A stretch of DNA of 64,000 nt from Atopobiaceae bacterium. Its GTDB lineage: Bacteria; Actinomycetota; Coriobacteriia; Coriobacteriales; Atopobiaceae. The notes under the pieces were generated by a model, which was not told the DNA's origin, did no database searches, and worked only from the letters and a program-made list of their open reading frames with translations. Position numbers and translations under genes: made by a program. Positions 42,105 to 51,028 of this stretch are shown here, in pieces (positions within the stretch are counted from its first letter, which is position 1; each line of letters begins with the position of its first letter). The stretch lies in assembly GCA_017941705.1 (NCBI GenBank), contig JAGAVX010000138.1, positions 1 through 64,000 on the forward strand, given 5' to 3'.

Positions 42105-42770
42105 CTATTTGCGCCTTATGACCAGGGCGCGAATGCTCTCCTCCATCTTCGTCGCATGCGAGATGCCAAGATCGGTCAGCGCAAGGTCAAATGAGCGTCC
42201 CACCGCATCGTCCTGCTTGATACGTTTGATGCGCCCCTCCCCCTCGAGCGACGCAACAGACATCGAGACAGTCGGTTGGAGCAATCCCAGCGCAACCACC
42301 AAATCACTCACGGTACAGCGGCCATCGGGCGCTTGAAGCACTCCCAGCAGGACCAGGTCGCCCGACATGCACGTCAACGACCCCATCGCATCAATATAGT
42401 TGCACATACGACGAGACGTGGTGCGGGACAGCACAGATCCAGACCGCAGGATGTCACAAATGAGACCGCATGCCTCGTCGACAAAGGCCTTGCCCTCATC
42501 GGTAATCTCACATACGACATTTCGGCGGTCCGCACTCCCCTTGCTCCGCACCATGAAGCCAAGCTCAGACAGATGCTTGGTACGATGCGTCATCGTGGGC
42601 CTGAGGGCACCTTGATATTCAGCTATCTCGGATGTGTTCATGGCACGACCCAGTACGCTCATGCGACAGAGTATTGCCAGCTCGACAAACGTAAGCCTGC
42701 AATCCGCAGACATATCCTGCCTGACGAGATTGTACGCCCTCCGAATAGCCAGGTATTCGCGCAGTTCCAT
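42105..42770 (-). CDS. MarR-type regulator with two winged-helix domains
   Basis: The 221-residue protein is longer than usual MarR proteins (about 140-150). Residues about 1-105 form one winged helix (LTFVELAILCRMSV, the recognition region LRPTMTHRTKHLSELGF and wing SADRRNVVCEITDEG). Residues about 125-215 form a second with the same pattern (LVLLGVLQAP, LQPTVSMSVASLEGEGRI, DAVGRSFDLALTDLG). This looks like an internal duplication within one chain. The ATG has AGGAG five bases upstream. No neighbouring target gene is obvious. Confidence 0.8.
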   Translation of the reverse strand: MELREYLAIRRAYNLVRQDMSADCRLTFVELAILCRMSVLGRAMNTSEIAEYQGALRPTMTHRTKHLSELGFMVRSKGSADRRNVVCEITDEGKAFVDEACGLICDILRSGSVLSRTTSRRMCNYIDAMGSLTCMSGDLVLLGVLQAPDGRCTVSDLVVALGLLQPTVSMSVASLEGEGRIKRIKQDDAVGRSFDLALTDLGISHATKMEESIRALVIRRK

Positions 42771-42913
42771 GGCACTCCTGGATTCGTTGAGGAACAACTG
42801 CACCTCGCACAAACGCGAAGCACAGGCATCCCTTTCCTACCCTCAGTTAAAGTTAATGCCAAAGCACCGTCGCGAACAGTATCAATCTGTACAAATTCAT
42901 GTAAATGAAACTA

Positions 42914-42945
42914 GTGGGCCCGTAGCTGGTATGCTACGGGCCCAC
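42914..42945 (-). terminator. Terminator of argS
   Basis: Perfect 13-bp arms at 42914-42926 and 42933-42945 lie just after the argS stop and are followed on the minus strand by TAGTTTCATTT. Confidence 0.85.
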
Positions 42946-42951
42946 CACAGG

Positions 42952-44796
42952 CTACATTACATCGGGTGCCGAAACGCCAATGAGCCTCAATGCCACCTCG
43001 AGGTTCACGCGGACAGCGTCGCAGGCAGCGAGGCGTGCGCGCGAGAGCGCCGAATCCATCGGCCTGCCCTCGCTCGGCAGCACCTGGCAATCATGGTAGA
43101 AACCATGGTAGGCGCTGGCAAGCTCCTCGCAGAAATGAGTAATACGGAATGGGGCGCGGTCACGTGCGCAGCTGGCGATGAGGTCGGGGAACTCGCTGAT
43201 CTTGCGCGACAGGGCGAGCTCGGTCGGATCGGTGAGCAGCGACAGGTCGTAACCCTCGGCAAGCGCCTTGGCAGCCACGGCATCCATGCCCATCTCCTCA
43301 GCCTCCTCGAGCGTGACGCCCGCGGCGCGACGCAGGATGGAGCAGATGCGGGCGTGCGCGTACTGTACATAGTAGACCGGGTTGCTGTTGTCCTGCTTCT
43401 TGACGGCCTCGATGTCAAAGTCGATGGTCTGGTTGGACGAGCGGCTGATGAGCGTGTAGCGAGTTGCGTCCACTCCGGCCTCGTCGATGAGCTCCTGGAA
43501 GCTGATCATGGTTCCGCGACGCTTTGACATGCGCACCGGCTCGCCGTTGCGCAGGAGGTTGACGAACTGGCCAAGCAGGATCTCGTACTTGCCGGGATAG
43601 CCCATGGCGTCCGCGACGGACTGGACGCGCTTGATGTAGCCATGGTGGTCGGCTCCCCAGATGTTGATCTCGTAGTCGACAATCTCGAACTTCTTCCAGC
43701 AATAGGCCACATCGGAGGCGAAGTAGGTGTACTCGCCATTGGACTTGATGAGAACACGGTCCTTGTCGTCGCCGAAGTCGGTCGACTTAAACCACAGGGC
43801 GTTGTCATCCGTGCGGTACAGCAGCCCCTTGTCCTCGAGCATCTTGAAGGTCTTGTCGATGTACGAGACGCCAGTCTCGTCGGGAATGTAGAAGCTGCGC
43901 TCGCTACGCCACTCGTCAAAGTCGCAGCGCACCTGATGGCAGGTGTCCTTGATCTGCTGCAGCATGTCCTGGTAGGAACGCTCGCGGAACTCGGGGTCGC
44001 GCACCTCGGCGGACTCGTTTACCCACTTGTCGCCATCGGTCTCGTAGAAGCGCTTGGCGATGCCGATGATGTAGTCTCCGCCGTAGGAGTTGCCACCGAG
44101 TGCCTCGTTGAAGGCGTCCATGAACGGATGGGTCTCGGGCTTCTCGTCGAGCTCGTCCTCGACGTATGCCTCGCGGTCTGCGAGCAGCTTGGCAGCAGCC
44201 GCCTCGGCGTCGACGCCGTCCTTCTTGATGATCTCGGCGATCTGCAGATAGCGCATGGCGACGGACTGGCCAAAGACGTCCATCTGCGAACCGTGATCGT
44301 TGATGTAGTACTCACGCTGCACGTCAAAGTTGGCATGCTCGAGCACGTTGCAGAGCGAGTCGCCGATAGCCGCCCAGCGACCGTGACCAACATGGAGCGG
44401 GCCAGTGGGGTTGGCCGAGATGAACTCGACCTGAGTGCGCAGGCCATTGCCCACGTTCACCTTGCCCCAGTCGTTGCCAGACTCGATGACGGTGCGGAAG
44501 ACCTCGTTGTTGGCAGCGGAGTTGAGGTAGAAGTTGATGAAGCCGGGGCCAGCGACCTCGACCTTGGAAACCGAAGCGTTCTCAGGCATGTGCTGGACGA
44601 TGGCCGCCGCGATCTTGGCGGGAGCCATGTGCGCGAGACGTGCAGAACGCATTGCCACGGTGGAAGTCCAATCACCGTTCCCAGAGTCAGCCGGTCGCTC
44701 GATGCCGCAGTCCTTGACCTCGAACTCCGGTAGATCTCCCGCTGCCTGAGCAGCCGCAATGGCCTGCTTTACAAGCTCCTCGATAGTCTCGGGCAT
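42952..44796 (-). CDS. argS: Arginine--tRNA ligase
   Basis: The 614-residue enzyme charges tRNA-Arg. It has the HIGH-type motif GPLHVGHGRW near residue 120, the KMSKS-type sequence RMSKRRGTM and a DALR anticodon-binding C-terminus. The N-terminal additional domain starts MPETIEELVKQ. Length is usual. The ATG has AAGGAG at a slightly long spacing. It is monocistronic. Confidence 0.96.
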   Translation of the reverse strand: MPETIEELVKQAIAAAQAAGDLPEFEVKDCGIERPADSGNGDWTSTVAMRSARLAHMAPAKIAAAIVQHMPENASVSKVEVAGPGFINFYLNSAANNEVFRTVIESGNDWGKVNVGNGLRTQVEFISANPTGPLHVGHGRWAAIGDSLCNVLEHANFDVQREYYINDHGSQMDVFGQSVAMRYLQIAEIIKKDGVDAEAAAAKLLADREAYVEDELDEKPETHPFMDAFNEALGGNSYGGDYIIGIAKRFYETDGDKWVNESAEVRDPEFRERSYQDMLQQIKDTCHQVRCDFDEWRSERSFYIPDETGVSYIDKTFKMLEDKGLLYRTDDNALWFKSTDFGDDKDRVLIKSNGEYTYFASDVAYCWKKFEIVDYEINIWGADHHGYIKRVQSVADAMGYPGKYEILLGQFVNLLRNGEPVRMSKRRGTMISFQELIDEAGVDATRYTLISRSSNQTIDFDIEAVKKQDNSNPVYYVQYAHARICSILRRAAGVTLEEAEEMGMDAVAAKALAEGYDLSLLTDPTELALSRKISEFPDLIASCARDRAPFRITHFCEELASAYHGFYHDCQVLPSEGRPMDSALSRARLAACDAVRVNLEVALRLIGVSAPDVM

Positions 44797-44963
44797 TCTT
44801 GTGACTCCTTCTTCTCGAAATGCTTAACACTCTCTTTGACACAGCCAGACAGGCTGGCACGCTTATGCAACATTGTCGAGTGTAGCAAAGTTGACAACCG
44901 TTGACAGCAGCCCTCAGCTTATTCACCGATTTCTGTATATGCCACATAGCCACATAGCCCAAG

Positions 44964-45000
44964 CAGGTGCACCCAGGGGACAGTCCCCTGGGTGCACCTG
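44964..45000. repeat. Near-perfect palindrome with 17-bp arms
   Basis: Arms 44964-44980 and 44984-45000 are exact reverse complements around a CAG loop, with the core GGGGACAGTCCCC. It lies 18 bp past the stop of the pncB gene, so it may end that transcript, but no T tract follows. The core resembles intergenic palindromes I associate with several bacterial genomes. Confidence 0.8.
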
Positions 45001-45017
45001 TGGCACCTCTTGTTGCT

Positions 45018-46505
45018 TTAGTGCTTCCTGCGACCCGACCCCTTTGCCTCCTCGAGCGCAAGCTCGTTGCGCAGTCGGGCCAAGCCGCGCTCGAGGCCCA
45101 CGGGATAGGTCTGTGGGTTGAGGAAGCGCTTCGTGGCCGGATCGAGATGCATGAACGCCTCGCGGCAGCGCTCTTTGGCTGCCTCGAGGGTCTCTGCCGC
45201 CCCCACCCTGTGGCCGTCCTCGACCAGCTGCACCATGACCTCAGACGGAGTCGCCTCGGAAAGGTCATAGGTCGTCAGCTCGTCAAGCACGTCCACCATC
45301 GAGTTCGTGTCACCGCTGTCAACCGAGTCGTCCACGATCATGTCGCCCACAGGAACACCAGCCGCGTCGTAGTAGCGGCGGATGTGCTGCACGCCAGGGA
45401 TGGTGCGCTTGTATGCTTGCTCTGAGAGCTTGATGACGGGATCCCAAGGATCCTCGGGGGTCTCGCGTGTCGCCGAGAGCTTGTACACGCCGCCCAATGA
45501 GGGCTGTGGATCGCAGGTGGCGAGCTTGGTGCCAACGCCAAACGAGTCGATTGGTGCACCCTGCGCAAAAAGCGACTGGATCGTGTACTCGTCAAGGTCG
45601 TTCGAGACGGAGATCTTCACGTACGGAAGACCTGCCTCGTCGAACGCCTTGCGTGCCTCCTTCGCCAGACGGGCCAGGTCTCCCGAGTCCAGACGCACCG
45701 CAGCCAGACGCTCGCCGCGCTCCTCCATCTCCTTGGCGACCGTGATGGCGTTCTTGATGCCCTGACGGACGTCGTAGGTATCGAGCAGCAGGACGCAGTT
45801 CTTGGGACTCGACGCGGCAAACGCACGGAAGGCGTCGAGCTCTGTGGGGAACGACATCACCCACGAGTGGGCGTGAGTGCCAAAGACCGGGATTCCGTAG
45901 ATCTTCCCGGCAAGCACATTGGACGTCGACGAGGCCCCGCCCACGTACGAGGCGCGCGCAACCGCCAGGCCGCCATCAGGACCCTGTGCGCGCCTCAGGC
46001 CAAAGTCCGACACCGGGTGTCCCTCGGCCGCATACACCACGCGCGCGGTCTTGGTCGCAACCAGCGTCTGGAAGTTGACGAGATTGAGCAGCGCGGTCTC
46101 GATGAGCTGGCAGTCGATGAGCGGACCTTGGACGCGCACCATCGGCTCGCGGGCAAAGACCAGCTCTCCTTCGGGAATTCCCCATACCGAGACGCGCATG
46201 CGGAAGTCGCGGAGATAGTCGAGGAAGCCCTTCTTGAACATCGCCCCGCCACCCGGGGCCTGAATGCCAGCAAGGTACGAGATGGCCTCGTCATCATAGA
46301 CGAAGCTCTCCACAAGGTCGGCGATCTGCCCCGCTCCGCACGCAATGCCATAGCCGCCCTTGAAGGGCGCGTCGCGGAAGAACACGTTGAAGCACCCCTC
46401 GCCTCCCATCATGCCCGACTCCCAGTAGCCCTGAGCCATGGTCAGCTCGTAGAGGTCGGTGTTAAGTGCGACGTCGGTAGGTCGCGTGATGTCCGTCAGT
46501 GCCAT
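45018..46505 (-). CDS. pncB: Nicotinate phosphoribosyltransferase
   Basis: The 495-residue enzyme makes nicotinate mononucleotide from nicotinate and PRPP in NAD salvage. It starts with NTDLYELTMAQGY, has GTHAHSWVMSF carrying the catalytic His region, VRLDSGDLARL and the PRPP-binding stretch FGVGTKLATCDPQPSLGG. Length is usual for the actinobacterial form. The ATG has AAGGAG seven bases upstream. It is downstream of the tail-anchored protein gene on the same strand. Confidence 0.93.
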   Translation of the reverse strand: MALTDITRPTDVALNTDLYELTMAQGYWESGMMGGEGCFNVFFRDAPFKGGYGIACGAGQIADLVESFVYDDEAISYLAGIQAPGGGAMFKKGFLDYLRDFRMRVSVWGIPEGELVFAREPMVRVQGPLIDCQLIETALLNLVNFQTLVATKTARVVYAAEGHPVSDFGLRRAQGPDGGLAVARASYVGGASSTSNVLAGKIYGIPVFGTHAHSWVMSFPTELDAFRAFAASSPKNCVLLLDTYDVRQGIKNAITVAKEMEERGERLAAVRLDSGDLARLAKEARKAFDEAGLPYVKISVSNDLDEYTIQSLFAQGAPIDSFGVGTKLATCDPQPSLGGVYKLSATRETPEDPWDPVIKLSEQAYKRTIPGVQHIRRYYDAAGVPVGDMIVDDSVDSGDTNSMVDVLDELTTYDLSEATPSEVMVQLVEDGHRVGAAETLEAAKERCREAFMHLDPATKRFLNPQTYPVGLERGLARLRNELALEEAKGSGRRKH

Positions 46506-46612
46506 GTGCGGCTCCTTAATCGTGTGCCGGCTCGTACCTGATTAATGCCAAGAGCCGGCTGCCGCGCCATCACAGAGCACGGCATGCTTCATATCCCCTG
46601 CCCGCGGCAGGC

Positions 46613-46981
46613 CTATCCAACCAAGAACGTCATGATGACAACGATGATGACAAGCAGCGCCAGAACGCCCAGCACGACCTTTTGTCCCAGGGGCATGCGA
46701 AGGTCGTCGTCAGGCTCCATCAGCTTGGCCCCACGCTCGCGTGCCTCCCTGACGCGCAGGTCCTCCGCATTGGACTGTCGTCGAGGCTGCCGGCCTGCGG
46801 TCGGCCTAGTACGCTGGGATGCCACCGCATCCGCCCGCTCTGTGCTCTCGGCGCGCAGCGCCTCGAGCTCCGCGCGCTCGCGTGCGGCGCGCTCGCGCTC
46901 CTCGCGTGCAGCCTTCTCGGCACGAAGCGCTTCGAGCTCCGCGCGTTCCTCGCTGCTCAGGGGTAGAACATCGTCAGCCAT
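46613..46981 (-). CDS. Small coiled-coil, tail-anchored membrane protein
   Basis: The 122-residue protein has a charged helix of about 50 residues in which RAELEALRAE occurs twice (13-22 and 36-45), then a basic disordered stretch, then one membrane helix at 101-121 ending the protein. This is the layout of a tail-anchored protein facing the cytoplasm. No family is known to me. The ATG at 46981 has GAAGGGA upstream. It lies between the radical SAM gene and pncB on the same strand. Confidence 0.65.
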   Translation of the reverse strand: MADDVLPLSSEERAELEALRAEKAAREERERAARERAELEALRAESTERADAVASQRTRPTAGRQPRRQSNAEDLRVREARERGAKLMEPDDDLRMPLGQKVVLGVLALLVIIVVIMTFLVG

Positions 46982-47026
46982 GCCGGCTTCCCTTCGTCTG
47001 GCGCCTCCCACGGCGCAATATACCCA

Positions 47027-47989
47027 CTACGTCCGCTGCCGCAAGGCGCTTCCCACAAGCTCAGGTCCTCGGACACCCGTTGCGTCGAATGCGGGAACGA
47101 AGCTCTCGGATACAGTGCCACCCTGCTGCCACCACATGCGCTCGAAGCCGAGGGCGTCGGCGTAGTCGAGCACGGTCTCGTATTCGTCGTCATCCAGGGC
47201 GCGCGAAAGCTCCCCGCCCGCCTTGCGACAGAGCTCATTTGGCGTGTATTGGTTCATGACCGAAAGGTCGACCTCGTTGCCGCACAGCTCCCATACGCGT
47301 GCCAGCACCGACAGCGAATCTTCAACATGTCCAGGGAGCACCAGATGGCGCACGATGATGCCCCTCTGCATGGACCCATCCTCGGCCAATGCCATGCCAC
47401 CTGCGCGCCTTACGTTCTCGAGCATGGCCTCAAGCGCCTCTGTGGCAACCCGCGGATAGTCCGAGACCGCGGAAAGCTCCCCCGCCAACTGCTCGGAGGA
47501 ATACTTGAAGTCCGTAAGCCACACATCGACCACGTCGGCAAGGCTCCGAACTAGCTCGGCACGCTCGTAGCCCGATGTGTTGCAAACGATGGGCAAGCCA
47601 AGGCCGGCATCGCGAGCCATCGTCACCGCCTCGCACACATGAGGGGCAAAGTGAAGCGGGGTCACCAGGTTTATGTTGAGAGCCCCCTGATCACGAAGCT
47701 CGAGCATCATCTGTGCCAGGCGCGCCGCCGTCACCTCGAGGCCAAAGCCATCTTGCGATATGTCATGGTTCTGGCAGAAGACACAGCGCAGCGAGCAGCC
47801 CGAAAAGAAGATGGCGCCAGACCCCCGCTCGCCCGAGATGGGAGGCTCCTCCCAAAAGTGCAGGGCGCTACGCGCGACTCGCAGGGTGGCCGTGGCACCA
47901 CAGAGACCCTGCCTGCCCGATTCCCGTTTGGCGCCACACATGCGCGGGCACAGATGGCATGACTCGTATGCCGAATAGTCAACTCTCAT
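47027..47989 (-). CDS. Radical SAM protein, PflA-like (COG1313 type)
   Basis: The 320-residue protein binds a 4Fe-4S cluster and SAM through C65-C69-C72 in SGCSLRCVFCQN. An N-terminal cysteine cluster, C11, C14, C18 and C30 (CHLCPRMCG...LCG), may hold another cluster. The group is annotated as pyruvate-formate-lyase-activating-like, but its substrates are mostly unknown. The ATG at 47989 lies seven bases after the stop of the upstream transferase gene, with a weak ribosome site, so translation is likely coupled. The open frame extends further only as a shadow of that gene. Confidence 0.85.
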   Translation of the reverse strand: MRVDYSAYESCHLCPRMCGAKRESGRQGLCGATATLRVARSALHFWEEPPISGERGSGAIFFSGCSLRCVFCQNHDISQDGFGLEVTAARLAQMMLELRDQGALNINLVTPLHFAPHVCEAVTMARDAGLGLPIVCNTSGYERAELVRSLADVVDVWLTDFKYSSEQLAGELSAVSDYPRVATEALEAMLENVRRAGGMALAEDGSMQRGIIVRHLVLPGHVEDSLSVLARVWELCGNEVDLSVMNQYTPNELCRKAGGELSRALDDDEYETVLDYADALGFERMWWQQGGTVSESFVPAFDATGVRGPELVGSALRQRT

Positions 47990-47996
47990 AGGATCG

Positions 47997-49199
47997 CTAC
48001 TTGAGAAAGGGCACGTGAGGAGAGTGCTCCTGCTCGAAACGAGCTTCCTCCTTCTCGAAGGCCGGGTCTTGGGGCGAGATGAGCTCATCGTCACCCGTAC
48101 GCGGATTGTAGTGATGCAGCAACACGGGACTGAAGAGCCTGAGCTTTGCGGCAAACATGCCCGAGGCAACCACCAGCACCAAGAGAATCAGGATTCGCGC
48201 CGTTGCCGACACCTGGGTGAGCACAACCGCGCCGACGCTCAGCAGGATGGTCCAGACGTAGATGACCAGCACTGTCTGACGCTGGTCAAATCCCTCGTCA
48301 AGCAAGCGATGGTGAATGTGACCACGGTCTGCCTGGCCAACGCTCACATGTGCGCGGCTCCGACGGATGATGGCGGAGAGTGTGTCGATGATGGGAATGC
48401 CGGCGACTACGAGCGGGACCAGGATGGTCGTCAGGCTCGAGATGCGCGTTACCGACAGGAGCGAGGCTGTCGCCAACGAGAATCCGAGTAGCAGCGAGCC
48501 CGAATCCCCCAAGAAGATCGTTGCGGGATGAAAGTTGTAGCGCAAGAAGCCCAATGTGGAACCAGCGAGCGCCATTGTGAGCGACGCCGCGTCACTTTGT
48601 CCGCGGAGGATCGAGAGCTCGAACAACGTCACGCTGGCAATGAAGGCGATACCCGACGCCAGCCCATCGAGGCCGTCTATCAGGTTGAAGATGTTGACGT
48701 AGGCGACCAGATAGACAATTGTCACGGGGTAGGTGAGCCAACCGATGTGAAAGAGGCTGGTGCTTTCAAGCGGGTTGACGACGTCTCCAATCACAAGACC
48801 GCTTGCGACTGCGATGCTCGCGGCCAGCAGCTGGCCGAGAAGCTTTTGCTTGGGAGAGAGGGAAATGCGGTCATCGATGAGTCCGGTGACGAAGATGACC
48901 ACGAAGGCAACGGCCAACAGGGGGTAGTTAACCTTGCCCAGATGCGGCGAGGGCGTAAACACAAGCGGCCAGCCAAGGAACTGCGATCCGAGCAACTGGA
49001 GAATCACCATCGACACGATGCCCGCGAAGACGGCGATACCACCCATGCGCGGGATCGGTTGCCGGTTGATGCGCCGCTTGTCAGGATAGTCGACCGCATC
49101 AAGCTTCCAAGCAATCGCCGACGCCACGGGAGTCATGAGGAGCGAGACGACGAGTGACAGCAGGAAGATGCATAAATATGCTATCCACTGTTGTTCCAT
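47997..49199 (-). CDS. Undecaprenyl-phosphate sugar-1-phosphate transferase (WecA/TagO family)
   Basis: The 400-residue membrane protein has about eleven helices and the family motifs RIPRMGG-like QPIPRMGGIAV, LIDDR, NLIDGLDGLA, FLGDSGSL and ADRGHIHHRLLD. It should move GlcNAc-1-phosphate, or a similar sugar phosphate, onto undecaprenyl phosphate to start wall teichoic acid, arabinogalactan-like or other surface polymers. The ATG has GAGGAGG upstream. It is first in a unit with the radical SAM gene. Confidence 0.9.
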   Translation of the reverse strand: MEQQWIAYLCIFLLSLVVSLLMTPVASAIAWKLDAVDYPDKRRINRQPIPRMGGIAVFAGIVSMVILQLLGSQFLGWPLVFTPSPHLGKVNYPLLAVAFVVIFVTGLIDDRISLSPKQKLLGQLLAASIAVASGLVIGDVVNPLESTSLFHIGWLTYPVTIVYLVAYVNIFNLIDGLDGLASGIAFIASVTLFELSILRGQSDAASLTMALAGSTLGFLRYNFHPATIFLGDSGSLLLGFSLATASLLSVTRISSLTTILVPLVVAGIPIIDTLSAIIRRSRAHVSVGQADRGHIHHRLLDEGFDQRQTVLVIYVWTILLSVGAVVLTQVSATARILILLVLVVASGMFAAKLRLFSPVLLHHYNPRTGDDELISPQDPAFEKEEARFEQEHSPHVPFLK

Positions 49200-49306
49200 G
49201 TGTCCCTCCTCTCGCCTTTTGGGTCGTATGCGTTACAAAGACACATCATATGATTGTTTTCGGTTCTGCGTCACAAGTCAAGACTGGTATCCGCAAGGGA
49301 CACACG

Positions 49307-49312
49307 TATAGT
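49307..49312 (+). promoter_or_regulatory. Probable -10 box of the 6S RNA gene
   Basis: TATAGT lies seven bases upstream of the likely 5' end at about 49319. A clear -35 box at 17 bp is not seen. Confidence 0.45.
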
Positions 49313-49318
49313 GGAGTT

Positions 49319-49488
49319 GTCATCCCCCTGCGACTCTAACTGGGTGAACCGACAAGCGTTTCGAGGGAGTCCAGATATCGTGTCCAGTACAGGTATCCTC
49401 CGTTGTTGAGGAAGCTGGAAGAAGCGATGCGGACACCCACCTTATGGAGGTGGGTTCATAATCGAAGCTGCGGGGGGATGGCTTTTTT
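49319..49488 (+). ncRNA. ssrS: Probable 6S RNA
   Basis: The plus strand of the 330-bp gap 49200-49529 forms a closed structure of about 170 nt. CATCCCCC at 49321-49328 pairs with GGGGGATG at 49473-49480, followed by TTTTTT. Near the 3' side a conserved-looking hairpin CCCACCT/AGGTGGG (49436-49442 and 49448-49454) is followed by TTCATAATCGAAG. The central part contains CCTCCGTTGTTGAGGAAGCTGG. This layout (long rod, central bubble, GGTGGGTTCA segment, U tract) matches 6S RNA of Gram-positive bacteria as I recall it. 6S RNA binds the housekeeping RNA polymerase in slow growth. Confidence 0.7.
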
Positions 49489-49529
49489 CGCCTTCCGCGC
49501 ACTCGACACCACCATCCACGCCCGCAAGC

Positions 49530-50786
49530 CTACAGGCTGACCTCGTCCCAATGGGGGCTGGCTGGAATGGCCCTGATCAACGGGTTGGCTGCGGCAAGCA
49601 CGACCGAAACCGCAATAAGCCCCATCATAAGTAGGACAACACCGTGAAACCCGAGTCTGGGAAGCAGCTCGCCGGCAACGGCCCCGGACATGCTTCCAAA
49701 AAGCATGATGGTGGTCATTACGGCTGCACGCGTACGGCCCTGCCTGTCGACAGGCGTCTTGGAAAAGACAAAGCCGTTGACCAGAGCTGCAAACAGCGGC
49801 ATGGGGAGGCTCGCCATGATCGAGCTCGCGATAATGGCAGCATAGGAGCCAGAGAACACCAGTGGCAGATAGCCCAACCCGATCAAGGCAAGTATCACTA
49901 CTATTCCCTTTCCCACGGGAATCCTGTCGCAGACACGTGCGGAGATAAGCGAGCCGATCAGCGTGGCCATGCCACTGACCACATTGACGAGGCTGATGAG
50001 AAGCGCGTCGGTATCGCTCGATACGAGCTGAAGATTGATTGCCTGATGCATGGCAAAGGCACCAAACTCGCTGAGGCCGATAATCAGGACCGAACTCATG
50101 ATGAGGCGGCTGGCAAAGACCCACTGCCACCCCTCGATGAGATCCCCAAAGAACGATGCGGCATTGGGGGTAGTCCTACGCTGCCCCTGCTCCTCGGGGA
50201 AGCGCAAGAAGAGTGCTGAGACAAACGCCGCCGCGTCGCAGATCGCACTCGCAAAGAACGGAAGTGACTCGGCAATGCCAAACAGTGCCGCGCCAATGGG
50301 CGAGCCGGCCGTGCGTACAGCCGCGTCGCGACCCTGGTTGATGCTCTCGGCCTGCGCATAGCGCGACGGACCAACGACGCGGATGAGCGCGGCGTTGGAC
50401 GTCCCGTCCAAGAAACCAAAGATTGCCGAGGATGCGAGGCACAGGCCCGCAAACAGGAAGAACGTGAGCCGTCCCGTGACGAAGAGCAATCCCATGACAA
50501 ACCATAGAATGCCGCAGGAGCCAGACTGCACAAGTATGAGCGTGCGATGGTCATGGCGATCGATAAACGTGCCCCCGAGCACCTGCGTGACCACGCTCAC
50601 GATACCGCGAGCCGTGGCAAACCAACCCGCCAACGTGACTGAGCCCGAAAGCCGGTACGCCATAAGCGAGACGACGATCCAGTGCACGGCAGAGCTGCAC
50701 AACAGAAACGTGTCGGCACCAAACCATGCGGGATAGCCCGGCACGGAAAAGAGCGAGCCGGGACGGCCGGTCGAAGCGTCTGTCAT
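49530..50786 (-). CDS. Major facilitator superfamily transporter
   Basis: The 418-residue protein has about twelve membrane helices and the loop 2-3 motif in GGTFIDRHDHRTL, typical of MFS drug and metabolite exporters of the MFS_1/enterobactin-exporter-like type. Substrate is unknown. The ATG has GGAGGG six bases upstream. It stands alone on the minus strand between the 6S RNA and tpiA. Confidence 0.82.
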   Translation of the reverse strand: MTDASTGRPGSLFSVPGYPAWFGADTFLLCSSAVHWIVVSLMAYRLSGSVTLAGWFATARGIVSVVTQVLGGTFIDRHDHRTLILVQSGSCGILWFVMGLLFVTGRLTFFLFAGLCLASSAIFGFLDGTSNAALIRVVGPSRYAQAESINQGRDAAVRTAGSPIGAALFGIAESLPFFASAICDAAAFVSALFLRFPEEQGQRRTTPNAASFFGDLIEGWQWVFASRLIMSSVLIIGLSEFGAFAMHQAINLQLVSSDTDALLISLVNVVSGMATLIGSLISARVCDRIPVGKGIVVILALIGLGYLPLVFSGSYAAIIASSIMASLPMPLFAALVNGFVFSKTPVDRQGRTRAAVMTTIMLFGSMSGAVAGELLPRLGFHGVVLLMMGLIAVSVVLAAANPLIRAIPASPHWDEVSL

Positions 50787-50971
50787 AGGATTCCCTCCAA
50801 GAATGTGCCCGCTCTACCCTATCACAGATACAACGTAATACAGGTTGTCGATCCATCGTCTCTGTAGCGCGACCATCGGCCGGCTTGGCACCACTGCACC
50901 CCTGAGCCGCCCACGCAGTGTTGCCTTGGGTACCCAACACGGATGTCCACGACCATCACGGGGACATCGCC

Positions 50972-51003
50972 TAAAAAGGGACCCGAGCACATGCTCGGGT
51001 CCC
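50972..51003 (-). terminator. Terminator of the gapA-pgk-tpiA unit
   Basis: GGGACCCGAGC pairs perfectly with GCTCGGGTCCC around a four-base loop and is followed on the minus strand by TTTTT. It lies about 25 bp after the tpiA stop. Confidence 0.92.
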
Positions 51004-51028
51004 AGTCTCAAGCGTTATGCGCGAGAGC

